In this document: positions 34,807 to 41,820 of the stretch, in pieces | Numbering within the stretch: the stretch's first letter is position 1 | How the letters are laid out: every line of letters begins with the position of its first letter | Translations under genes and position numbers: made by a program | The notes under the pieces: generated by a model | Told to the model about the DNA's origin: nothing | The model's database searches: none | The model's input: only the letters and a program-made list of their open reading frames with translations | Assembly: GCA_900318995.1 (NCBI GenBank) | Contig: ONMR01000007.1 | Location: 1 to 64,000 of the forward strand | Direction of reading: 5' to 3' | Source: an uncultured Prevotellaceae bacterium | GTDB lineage: Bacteria > Bacteroidota > Bacteroidia > Bacteroidales > Bacteroidaceae | Length of the DNA stretch: 64,000 nt

Positions 34807-35924
34807 CAGACTACCACAAATTTGATGATATACGTCCGTACCGTGACGAGGAGATTCCGGCTGCTATGCAGCGCATTGCAGCCAACCGCTCGTTCCCTCT
34901 GGTTGCTCAGTTTGTCTATCCTGAACTGACTGTTGAACAGGCTGCCGAGCAGGTGAGTGGTTACAAGACCATACATGATTTCCAGCTTGGTGCCATGGTT
35001 CCAATGAACAAACAGGTCATAGAGGGTACAATCACAGAATTCACTCTGGGAGGTGCGGAGAAACTGGACCCGTCAAAACGCTATCTGTATGTCAGTAACC
35101 ACAGGGATATAGTCCTGGATTCATGTATACTCATGTATGCTCTGCATCTGGAAGGTCATGATACGGGTGAGATTACATTCGGCTCAAACCTCATGCAGGG
35201 TGAGCTGGTGGTTGACATAGGCAAGAGCAACAAGATGTTCCGTGTGGACCGCGGCCGCAACCCGCGTGAGCTGTACAGCACATCGGTACATCTGTCGGAA
35301 TACATCCGATACGCAATCACGGAGAAGCACCAGTCTGTCTGGATAGCACAGCGCAACGGACGTACCAAGAACGGCATTGACCGCACGGACCAGGGGGTAA
35401 TCAAGATGTTCGGGATGAGCGGCCCCAAGGATCGCGTTGATGCTCTGGATGAACTCAATATCGTTCCGGTATCTGTATCATACGAGTGGGAGTCTTGCGA
35501 TATACTCAAGGCTCTTGAACTTTACGAGAGCCGCAACGGCGAGCCTTACATCAAGAAACCGGGTGAGGACCTGAACAGTATCCTTACAGGAATTATGCAG
35601 GATAAGGGCAGGGTACATTTCCAGATATGCGATCCCATAAGGCGCGATGAACTGGAGGCCTTGCATGATGTGCCCAATGTGCAGTTCCACCGTGAAGTGG
35701 CTCAGATAATCGACAAACGCATCTGTGGCGATTACCGTCTGTTTCCCAATGCATATATAGCTCATGACCTGCGTTACGGCACTACCCGATACTCGGACCG
35801 TTACACTAAAGAACAGTATGACGCTTTTGTGGCCCGCATGACCGAACTTGACAAATACAGCACGGATCCGGCCCTGACGGACATATTCCTGGGTATTTAC
35901 TCCAACCCTATAATGCAACCTTAA
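34803..35924 (+). CDS. Glycerol-3-phosphate acyltransferase-like protein
   Basis: A 373-residue soluble acyltransferase-like protein. The core YLYVSNHRDIVLDS contains the family His with Asp at +2 and +6, and the AQRNGRTKNG segment resembles the FPEG loop of PlsC enzymes. Such proteins are present in Bacteroidetes and are annotated as 1-acyl-sn-glycerol-3-phosphate acyltransferases. It is the third acyltransferase domain of the operon. It overlaps the ligase gene by ATGA. Confidence 0.78.
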   Translation: MTDYHKFDDIRPYRDEEIPAAMQRIAANRSFPLVAQFVYPELTVEQAAEQVSGYKTIHDFQLGAMVPMNKQVIEGTITEFTLGGAEKLDPSKRYLYVSNHRDIVLDSCILMYALHLEGHDTGEITFGSNLMQGELVVDIGKSNKMFRVDRGRNPRELYSTSVHLSEYIRYAITEKHQSVWIAQRNGRTKNGIDRTDQGVIKMFGMSGPKDRVDALDELNIVPVSVSYEWESCDILKALELYESRNGEPYIKKPGEDLNSILTGIMQDKGRVHFQICDPIRRDELEALHDVPNVQFHREVAQIIDKRICGDYRLFPNAYIAHDLRYGTTRYSDRYTKEQYDAFVARMTELDKYSTDPALTDIFLGIYSNPIMQP

Positions 35925-35935
35925 CTGTTTATCAT

Positions 35936-36544
35936 ATGGAAAAGACAAGCACTGTCATCAAGTCATCAATACTGGCAGGTATCTGCATCGGAATAGCCGG
36001 ATTCGGGTTTCTGGCTCTAGGAGGGATTGCCGGAGCCGTACTTTTTGCTTTCGGTCTTATAACCGTGGTGTGCTACAAGCTCAAACTTTACACGGGAACT
36101 GCCGGCTTTATTGTAAAAGGAGAGGCAGGCAAGTTGCTGATAATCCTTTTGGGCAATATTGTAGGATGCCTTATGGTGGCGTTGCTGGCCAGAGTCTCGC
36201 CGATGGACCTTCAGGGCGCAGCGCAGAAGATACTGGCGGGCCGTTTGTCCATCGGTCCGGTACGGGCAGGCCTTCTGGCCATCGGGTGCGGATTCCTGAT
36301 GACTACCGCCGTTACTTTTGCCCGTCGCGGTCAGTGGCTTCCATTGCTCTTTGCTGTACCTATGTTCATACTGTGCGGATTCCCGCACTGCATAGCCGAT
36401 GCGTTCTACTATCTTACAGTACCGTTCTCATTCATCATGGAAAATATCTGGAGCGTTCTGCTGCTTTATGTCTGTCTGGTTATAGGCAACTTTATCGGCT
36501 GCAACCTGTACCGGCTTATCATGTTCGGTGAGGAAAAAGTGTAA
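35936..36544 (+). CDS. Formate/nitrite transporter (FNT) family-like membrane protein
   Basis: A 202-residue membrane protein with about six helices. The segments ILAGICIGIAGFGFLALGG and ITVVCYKLKLYTG, and the later GFPHCIADAFYY, match the internal repeats of FNT channels (FocA/NirC), though it is shorter than the usual 260-280 residues. It may pass small anions such as formate or acetate. It is the last gene tightly packed into the operon, 11 bases after the acyltransferase; the GH43 gene follows after 28 bases without a visible terminator. Confidence 0.75.
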   Translation: MEKTSTVIKSSILAGICIGIAGFGFLALGGIAGAVLFAFGLITVVCYKLKLYTGTAGFIVKGEAGKLLIILLGNIVGCLMVALLARVSPMDLQGAAQKILAGRLSIGPVRAGLLAIGCGFLMTTAVTFARRGQWLPLLFAVPMFILCGFPHCIADAFYYLTVPFSFIMENIWSVLLLYVCLVIGNFIGCNLYRLIMFGEEKV

Positions 36545-36572
36545 TTGATTAACTAACTAACCTTTTTACTAT

Positions 36573-37988
36573 ATGAAGACCAAATCTTTTGTTGCTATTA
36601 CTGTTGCGGCATTGTCTCTGCTTATGGCAGGTTGCAAGGAGCATAAGGCTCCCATCAAAGTGTGTATATTCCCGGGTGATTATCCGGATCCCACCATCCT
36701 GCGTGACGGCAGTGACTACTACATGACCCATTCCAACTTTACCTATTATCCCGGACTGCTTATCTGGCACTCCACCGATCTGCTTCACTGGGAGCCTATA
36801 GCACGTGCGGTGCAGGGCCATGACTATTCAATCTATGCTCCGGACCTGTGCAAGGTAAACGGCAAGTACTACATCTATTATCCCACCAGCAGCGGCGAGA
36901 ATTTTGTGGTTACAGCCGATAAGATGGAGGGCCCGTGGAGCGACCCCATAAAACTGCGCGTAAGCGGCATAGATCCCGGTCATGCAATTGATGACCAGGG
37001 TAACCGCTACCTTTACACCAACGACGGTCATGTGGCACCGCTGTCGGCCGACGGACTCTCCATCACAGGTCGCAACCAAAAAGTCTATGACCCCTGGCAG
37101 TACCCCGAGGAGTGGGAGACCGAGGGTATGTGGCTTGAATCGCCCAAGATACTCAAGCGCGGTGATTGGTATTATCTGGTAAGCGCCGAAGGCGGTACAG
37201 CCGGTCCCGCCACCAGCCACATGTGCGTAGTGGCACGCAGCAAGTCTGTTACAGGTCCCTGGGAGAACAGCCCATACAACCCGCTGGTACACACCTATAC
37301 TATTGATGAGGAGTGGTGGTCAAAAGGTCACGGAACCCTGATTGATGACCCGGAAGGCAACTGGTACATAGTTTATCATGCATATCGCAACGGATTCCAC
37401 ACCCTGGGCCGAAGCACAATAATTGAGAGCGTCAACTGGACCAAGGACGGCTGGCCCGTACTGGCCCAGAAAGACGGCGCCAAATGGGAGAACGGCGGCC
37501 TGCAGGACTATGACTACCTGCGCCACTACGAGAATCCTCTCATGTGGGCCAAGTGGGAGCCCGGCTTTGATAACGGCACTCTGATGACTACCACCGCCGT
37601 TGATACCAAGTATGAGATTACCGCTAAGTTCAATATCAAGGAGGGTGGCCGTGCAGGACTCTATCTGTTCTATGACGAGCAGGCCTATTTAGGCGTTCAG
37701 GGCACAGATTCAAAAATGGCTATTACAGACATTGCATTGGTGCAGCCCCAAATGAACGTAAAATGTCCGGTGAACGCTGGCTCACAGTTCTATGTTCGCA
37801 TACGCAATGACCGCAACAAAGTAACAGCTTGGCGTAGCACAGACGGCAACAACTGGACAGAAGTCTGCAAGGACATTGACGTATCAACCTACCACCACAA
37901 CGTCTACAAAGGCTTCTTTGCCCTCCGTCCCGCCTACTTCCTGGACGGCGCCGCCACCCTTGAATCATTCGATTACAAACCGCTGTAG
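36573..37988 (+). CDS. GH43 family glycosidase lipoprotein
   Basis: A 471-residue lipoprotein (lipobox LMAGC, Cys21), probably an arabinofuranosidase/xylosidase. The five-bladed propeller starts with DYPDPTILRDG, giving the general base Asp39; the transition-state Asp is in GIDPGHAIDD, and the acid Glu near residue 189 in MWLESPKIL. Residues from about 330 form a C-terminal beta-sandwich. Consistent with arabinoxylan use alongside the GH67 and CE1 genes. It may be read through from the polyene operon or use its own promoter in the 28-base gap; no clear -7 element is seen. Confidence 0.9.
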   Translation: MKTKSFVAITVAALSLLMAGCKEHKAPIKVCIFPGDYPDPTILRDGSDYYMTHSNFTYYPGLLIWHSTDLLHWEPIARAVQGHDYSIYAPDLCKVNGKYYIYYPTSSGENFVVTADKMEGPWSDPIKLRVSGIDPGHAIDDQGNRYLYTNDGHVAPLSADGLSITGRNQKVYDPWQYPEEWETEGMWLESPKILKRGDWYYLVSAEGGTAGPATSHMCVVARSKSVTGPWENSPYNPLVHTYTIDEEWWSKGHGTLIDDPEGNWYIVYHAYRNGFHTLGRSTIIESVNWTKDGWPVLAQKDGAKWENGGLQDYDYLRHYENPLMWAKWEPGFDNGTLMTTTAVDTKYEITAKFNIKEGGRAGLYLFYDEQAYLGVQGTDSKMAITDIALVQPQMNVKCPVNAGSQFYVRIRNDRNKVTAWRSTDGNNWTEVCKDIDVSTYHHNVYKGFFALRPAYFLDGAATLESFDYKPL

Positions 37989-37993
37989 CACAC

Positions 37994-38050
37994 AGGGGCA
38001 CAAAGGGGACGGTTCTTGGCTTGTCCAAGAACCGTCCCCTTTGTGCCCCT
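37994..38050. repeat. Perfect 26-bp palindrome with 5-base loop (REP-like)
   Basis: Arms 37994-38019 and 38025-38050 are perfectly complementary around the loop CTTGT. Each arm carries AGGGGCACAAAGGGGACGG. There is no U tract, so it is not a classic terminator. It starts 5 bases after the GH43 stop. The GGGGAC/ACAAA(A)GGGG core is shared with the inverted-repeat element at 49053-49200, suggesting a dispersed REP-like family. Mobilisation by a RAYT-type transposase is inference; none is in the window. Confidence 0.85.
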
Positions 38051-38098
38051 CCAGCTTAAGAAAGTATGAGAATTTTTTATTTTGTTTCCAAAAATCAC

Positions 38099-38106
38099 TA
38101 TATTTG
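38099..38106 (+). promoter_or_regulatory. -7 promoter element for the AbiE pair
   Basis: TATATTTG, a full consensus match, lies 27 bases before the antitoxin ATG at 38134 and after the palindrome. Confidence 0.72.
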
Positions 38107-38133
38107 CAGAGTTTTAGAAACAAAACGCACATA

Positions 38134-38751
38134 ATGGACTTTCTGACATTCAAGGAGCGGATGTATCCGATGGGGTGTTTCAACATCAATCAGGTGCTGT
38201 TATGGGAGAAGGATTTTGACCGTAACAACCTGACGCGATGGTGTAGTAGAGGGTTGCTGGTTAAGTTGAGGAATCAGCATTATGCTTTTCCCGAGTATCG
38301 GAAGGAACCGGATTTTTCACGCTATGTAGCAAATCGCATTTATGCGCCTTCATATATCAGTTTGCATAGTGCCTTGTCGTTTTATGGAATGATTCCTGAA
38401 GAGGTGATTCAACTTACTAGTGTGACTACTCTTAAAACCGCCCGGTTTGAGAATGCCTTTGGCACTTTCCACTATCAAAACGTTAAGACACCGCTCTATT
38501 TCGGTTATGAAATAAAGACGATGCAAAATGGGCGTGGCCTGCTATTTGCCACACCCGAAAAGGCTCTACTTGATTTGCTCTACCTGAATCCCTATTATAG
38601 AACTGAGCAGGATATGGAGGATTTGCGTCTGGATGAGGATTATATGCAGAATGAACTTAATAAAGAACGTTTGATGAGCTTCCTGGCAAGATTTGAGAGC
38701 AAGACACTGGAACAGAAATTAAGACGCTTAATGAAGGTTTACGAACTATGA
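38134..38751 (+). CDS. abiEi: AbiEi-type antitoxin / transcriptional regulator
   Basis: A 205-residue protein of the AbiEi (type IV antitoxin) family. The N-terminal 60 residues form a winged-helix-like domain (FNINQVLLWEKDFDRNNLTRWCSRGLLVKLRNQHY, seen in part), followed by the AbiEi core with SYISLHSALSFYGMIPE and FATPEKALLDLLYL. Antitoxins of this family repress their own operon and neutralise the nucleotidyltransferase toxin. ATG 38134 is chosen because an upstream extension would run through the palindrome and promoter. Its stop overlaps abiEii by ATGA. Confidence 0.85.
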   Translation: MDFLTFKERMYPMGCFNINQVLLWEKDFDRNNLTRWCSRGLLVKLRNQHYAFPEYRKEPDFSRYVANRIYAPSYISLHSALSFYGMIPEEVIQLTSVTTLKTARFENAFGTFHYQNVKTPLYFGYEIKTMQNGRGLLFATPEKALLDLLYLNPYYRTEQDMEDLRLDEDYMQNELNKERLMSFLARFESKTLEQKLRRLMKVYEL

Positions 38752-39533
38752 TAGACATTGAATACATACGCAGTTTTTTTCCGCCTGCAATAGCCCGCGA
38801 GAGCCGTTTTGACCGATATATGCTCAAGGAGTATTTGCAGCTGATGATACTTGATTATATTGCGACTACGCCTTATATTGGCAAGATATCATTTATAGGA
38901 GGAACAAACCTACGGCTAATACAAGGAATTGACCGTTTTTCGGAGGATCTGGATTTTGATTGCAAGGAAATGAGCGCCGAAGAGTTTGTTGCTATGACAG
39001 ACGGTGTGGTGAGATTTTTGCAGCAGAACAACATTGATGTTGAAACCCGGGATAAGGATAATCCAAGACTGACGGCATTCAGACGCAATCTTTATTTCCC
39101 TGAGATGCTGTTTAACTTAGGGCTGACGGGTCACAAGGAAGAAAGGTTTTTGGTAAAGATAGAGGCACAGGACCAAGGTGTTCTTTATGAGCCGGAAGTT
39201 GCCAACATCAACAGGATGGGCTTTTTCTTTGGTGTTCAGGTGCCGCCGATAGATGTGCTTTGTGCCATGAAGTTTGCAGCAATCTTGGCAAGGGCCAAGG
39301 GACGCGATTTTTATGATGTTATTTTCCTGCTGTCAAAGACTAAACCAAACATGGACTTTCTTTATGCTAAAACCGGCATATCATCCATAGAAGGGCTAAA
39401 ATCTGCAGTTGCAGAACGGCTGCATGATATTGGCCTGAACCAGAAGAAGCGCGACTTCTCTCATTTGGTCTTTAATGAGCAGCATGCAGAGAGAATCTTA
39501 CAGTTTCCTGCTGTTGTGGCTGATTTGCTTTGA
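38748..39533 (+). CDS. abiEii: AbiEii-type nucleotidyltransferase toxin
   Basis: A 261-residue nucleotidyl transferase of the AbiEii/AbiGii family. The signature GGTNLRLIQGIDRFSEDLDFD (residues about 47-67) carries the GG...R and DxD catalytic residues. AbiE systems abort phage infection; some AbiEii/MenT toxins block tRNAs by adding nucleotides. Coupled to the antitoxin gene. The stop directly abuts the stop of the convergent M15 gene, with no gap and no terminator between them. Confidence 0.88.
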   Translation: MIDIEYIRSFFPPAIARESRFDRYMLKEYLQLMILDYIATTPYIGKISFIGGTNLRLIQGIDRFSEDLDFDCKEMSAEEFVAMTDGVVRFLQQNNIDVETRDKDNPRLTAFRRNLYFPEMLFNLGLTGHKEERFLVKIEAQDQGVLYEPEVANINRMGFFFGVQVPPIDVLCAMKFAAILARAKGRDFYDVIFLLSKTKPNMDFLYAKTGISSIEGLKSAVAERLHDIGLNQKKRDFSHLVFNEQHAERILQFPAVVADLL

Positions 39534-40289
39534 CTATTCAATCAGCTCAAAGTGCTGGAAGTCTTTGGTTGATTTCCAGTTGCCGCCCCATTCAAATCCG
39601 GCTTGGGTAAAGAGGCGGTAACAGAGGTCGTCGTGGTCTATTTTGTAGGGGAAGGTCTTGGTGCGGTCACAGTACTGTGCTGCTGTGGCGGGTTGAATTA
39701 AGCGTGTGCCGTCAGCGCGATCCTTGTAATAGGGATTATACAGGGGATTGATGTCAATAGCCAGACCGCGGGCGTGCTTTGAGAGTTTGGTGCTGCCTGA
39801 AACGGCGCGATAGCAGAAACACGATGAGTTGTTGTCACGCATCTGAGTCTCGTCATCAGCGTCATAGACATCGGGCAGGAGCATGCGCTGGATAGGGTAG
39901 CGGGCATCAAACAGCTGGTGCAGTATGCTGACCACACGATCAGCAATTATGGCATTGCAAATCATTTCACCCACATGAATCTGCTCATCATAGTCCCAAT
40001 GCAGTGCGCGTATGTGGCGCAAGTCACTGCGGCCGATATAAGGGTTATCCTTATAACTCTTGCCTTGCATGCGCTGCCACACGCCATCAGGAATGGGCTC
40101 TGCCGCAAAACACTTGTCAATGCCGCCAAAAGCCTCAACCACATCGGCCGATACAGTCTTTCCCGCCTGCCACTCTTGCAGAACGGTAGTATCAATGCTG
40201 TTCTGATTGCTGCGGGATGCACAATATATAGTTGTGAATGCACCACAGGCCAGCGTGACGGAAAGCACCAGTTTGATACTCTTTTTCAT
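39534..40289 (-). CDS. M15-family D-Ala-D-Ala carboxypeptidase-like protein
   Basis: A 251-residue exported zinc peptidase-like protein with an N-terminal signal (LVLSVTLACGAFTTIYC, possible lipobox-free). Zinc ligands fit M15/VanY: His and Asp in SKHARGLAIDINP and the second His in DFQHFE. It likely trims peptidoglycan stem peptides or other D-Ala substrates. It lies 8 bases downstream of the Gfo/Idh gene, probably co-transcribed. Confidence 0.85.
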   Translation of the reverse strand: MKKSIKLVLSVTLACGAFTTIYCASRSNQNSIDTTVLQEWQAGKTVSADVVEAFGGIDKCFAAEPIPDGVWQRMQGKSYKDNPYIGRSDLRHIRALHWDYDEQIHVGEMICNAIIADRVVSILHQLFDARYPIQRMLLPDVYDADDETQMRDNNSSCFCYRAVSGSTKLSKHARGLAIDINPLYNPYYKDRADGTRLIQPATAAQYCDRTKTFPYKIDHDDLCYRLFTQAGFEWGGNWKSTKDFQHFELIE

Positions 40290-40297
40290 TTATTCAT

Positions 40298-41266
40298 TCA
40301 ATCCATGGGATAGACCACGCCCCACTGTTTGCGTAGTCTGTCCATTATCTTCATAATGTCAAGGGTTTCCTGATGCGGCATATAGGGCGATTCAAGCCAG
40401 CCGTTCTGAAGAGCCTGCTTACAGGCAAGGACCTGATATTCATAACCTGTGATCTGGTCTGCTGGTTTGTCAAAGTGTGCAACAGGCTTGTAATCGTTGT
40501 AGACGGTAATGCTCTGAGGGCAATTGATGTTATCCACAAGCAAATAACCTTCAGTGCCGCATATCTGGCCTATTCGGCCGCACAGACAGAGTGCGCTGGA
40601 TTGGATGTTGGCAATGCGCCCATCACTGTATGACCAGCTGATTGAGTTGTGCATATCCATTCCGGTGCTGCTCTTGATGCAGTTGGAGGTCTCGTTTATG
40701 ATATCGGCCCCAAAGTACATGCGGCAGAAGTTGATGCTATAGACACCCAGGTCCAAAAGTGCGCCGCCGCAAAGGTCTGGCCTGAGAATGCGCTCCTTGA
40801 ACTCCATCATATAACAGAGACTGGCGTTGAGCAGGCGGGGAGTACCGATGGCTCCGCTGTCAAGCAGCTCCTTTACCTTGAGTGACAGAGGCATGTATCG
40901 GGTCCAGATAGCCTCGGTTATGAATATACCTTTCTTGTGAGCCAGGTTGAGCAGGGCATCGGCCTCACGTGCATTGGCGGTGAAAGCCTTCTCGCAAAGC
41001 ACAGGTTTGCCTGCATTTATAGCCAGGCTGGCATGCTCAAAATGGTGAGAGTGGGGGGTGGCCACGTAAACCAGGTCCACATCAGGGTCCTCAACCATCT
41101 CCTTGTAGGAGCCGTAAGCTTTCTCAAATCCCCAGTGGCGTGCAAACTCCTGAGCGCGGCCCAGGTCACGTGCAGCAATTGCATACTTCATCGACGGGTC
41201 CAGTCCGGTAAGGGTCTCACCCATCTTGTCGGCTATCCAGCCGGCTCCGATAATACCTATTTTCAT
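40298..41266 (-). CDS. Gfo/Idh/MocA family oxidoreductase
   Basis: A 322-residue NAD(P)-dependent oxidoreductase. The Rossmann motif GIIGAGWIADKM is at the N-terminus, the family loop VATPHSHH and CEKAF (for the usual EKP) follow, and the C-terminal domain begins around residue 130. Members act on sugars or inositols; the substrate is not evident. First gene of a two-gene minus-strand unit. Confidence 0.88.
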   Translation of the reverse strand: MKIGIIGAGWIADKMGETLTGLDPSMKYAIAARDLGRAQEFARHWGFEKAYGSYKEMVEDPDVDLVYVATPHSHHFEHASLAINAGKPVLCEKAFTANAREADALLNLAHKKGIFITEAIWTRYMPLSLKVKELLDSGAIGTPRLLNASLCYMMEFKERILRPDLCGGALLDLGVYSINFCRMYFGADIINETSNCIKSSTGMDMHNSISWSYSDGRIANIQSSALCLCGRIGQICGTEGYLLVDNINCPQSITVYNDYKPVAHFDKPADQITGYEYQVLACKQALQNGWLESPYMPHQETLDIMKIMDRLRKQWGVVYPMD

Positions 41267-41398
41267 ATCCGGTAAGGTTAGTAATTATTGTAGTGCGAAT
41301 ATACAATATAGTACTCAATTTTACATTCAATCTACTCAATCAGTTCAAAGAGATGAGAAAAAATTAAAGATTTAGCTTGCAATTTAAAATATTAGCTA

Positions 41399-41406
41399 TA
41401 TATTTG
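41399..41406 (+). promoter_or_regulatory. -7 promoter element for blaI
   Basis: TATATTTG (41399-41406) with TTG at 41377-41379, 19 bases upstream: a full Bacteroidetes promoter. The blaI ATG is 24 bases downstream, so BlaI may bind here. Confidence 0.8.
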
Positions 41407-41430
41407 CAGCGTTAACTCAACAAAACAGTT

Positions 41431-41817
41431 ATGGCGGAATCAAATAAACGCATCCAGGAGCTTACCAAAGCCGAACTGGAGATAATGCAGGTGATATGGA
41501 GTGTGGGGCGTGAATTCGTGGTTCGCGATATTCATGAGCTGCTTCCTGATCCCAAACCTGCATATAGTACGGTATCAACAATAGTACGTATTCTTGATAC
41601 AAAGGGATTCCTCACTCACAAGACCTATGGCCATAGCAATGTCTATAAGGCGGCTGTGAGTAAGGAGGATTACACAGACTCGTTCATGCATGGTGTGCTG
41701 AACTCCTTCTTTGGAGGTTCCATCAGCACCCTTGTGAACTATTTCTCATCGCGTAAATCAATCTCCGTACAGGAGACCGATGAGATCCTTAAGATACTTG
41801 ACGAAGATAAAAAATAA
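41431..41817 (+). CDS. BlaI/MecI-family transcriptional repressor
   Basis: A 128-residue repressor. The winged helix spans about residues 8-75 (LTKAELEIMQVIW; PAYSTVSTIVRILDTKGFL), with a C-terminal dimerisation helix. Repressors of this family are cleaved after the partner M56 sensor is activated, often by beta-lactams. The sensor gene follows after 3 bases. The family fits well; that it senses antibiotics in this organism is not shown. Confidence 0.92.
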   Translation: MAESNKRIQELTKAELEIMQVIWSVGREFVVRDIHELLPDPKPAYSTVSTIVRILDTKGFLTHKTYGHSNVYKAAVSKEDYTDSFMHGVLNSFFGGSISTLVNYFSSRKSISVQETDEILKILDEDKK

Positions 41818-41820
41818 AAA

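Noticed and set aside
15214..36544. A classical flexirubin cluster with DarA/DarB
   Set aside because: No dialkylresorcinol synthase or tyrosine ammonia lyase is present among the 24 genes.
37994..38050. The palindrome as an ordinary terminator for GH43
   Set aside because: There is no U tract on either side and the stem is far longer than the window's other terminators.
37876..38133. Upstream extension of the AbiEi frame through the palindrome
   Set aside because: It would include the GH43 end, the palindrome and the TATATTTG promoter; the family N-terminus begins at 38134.
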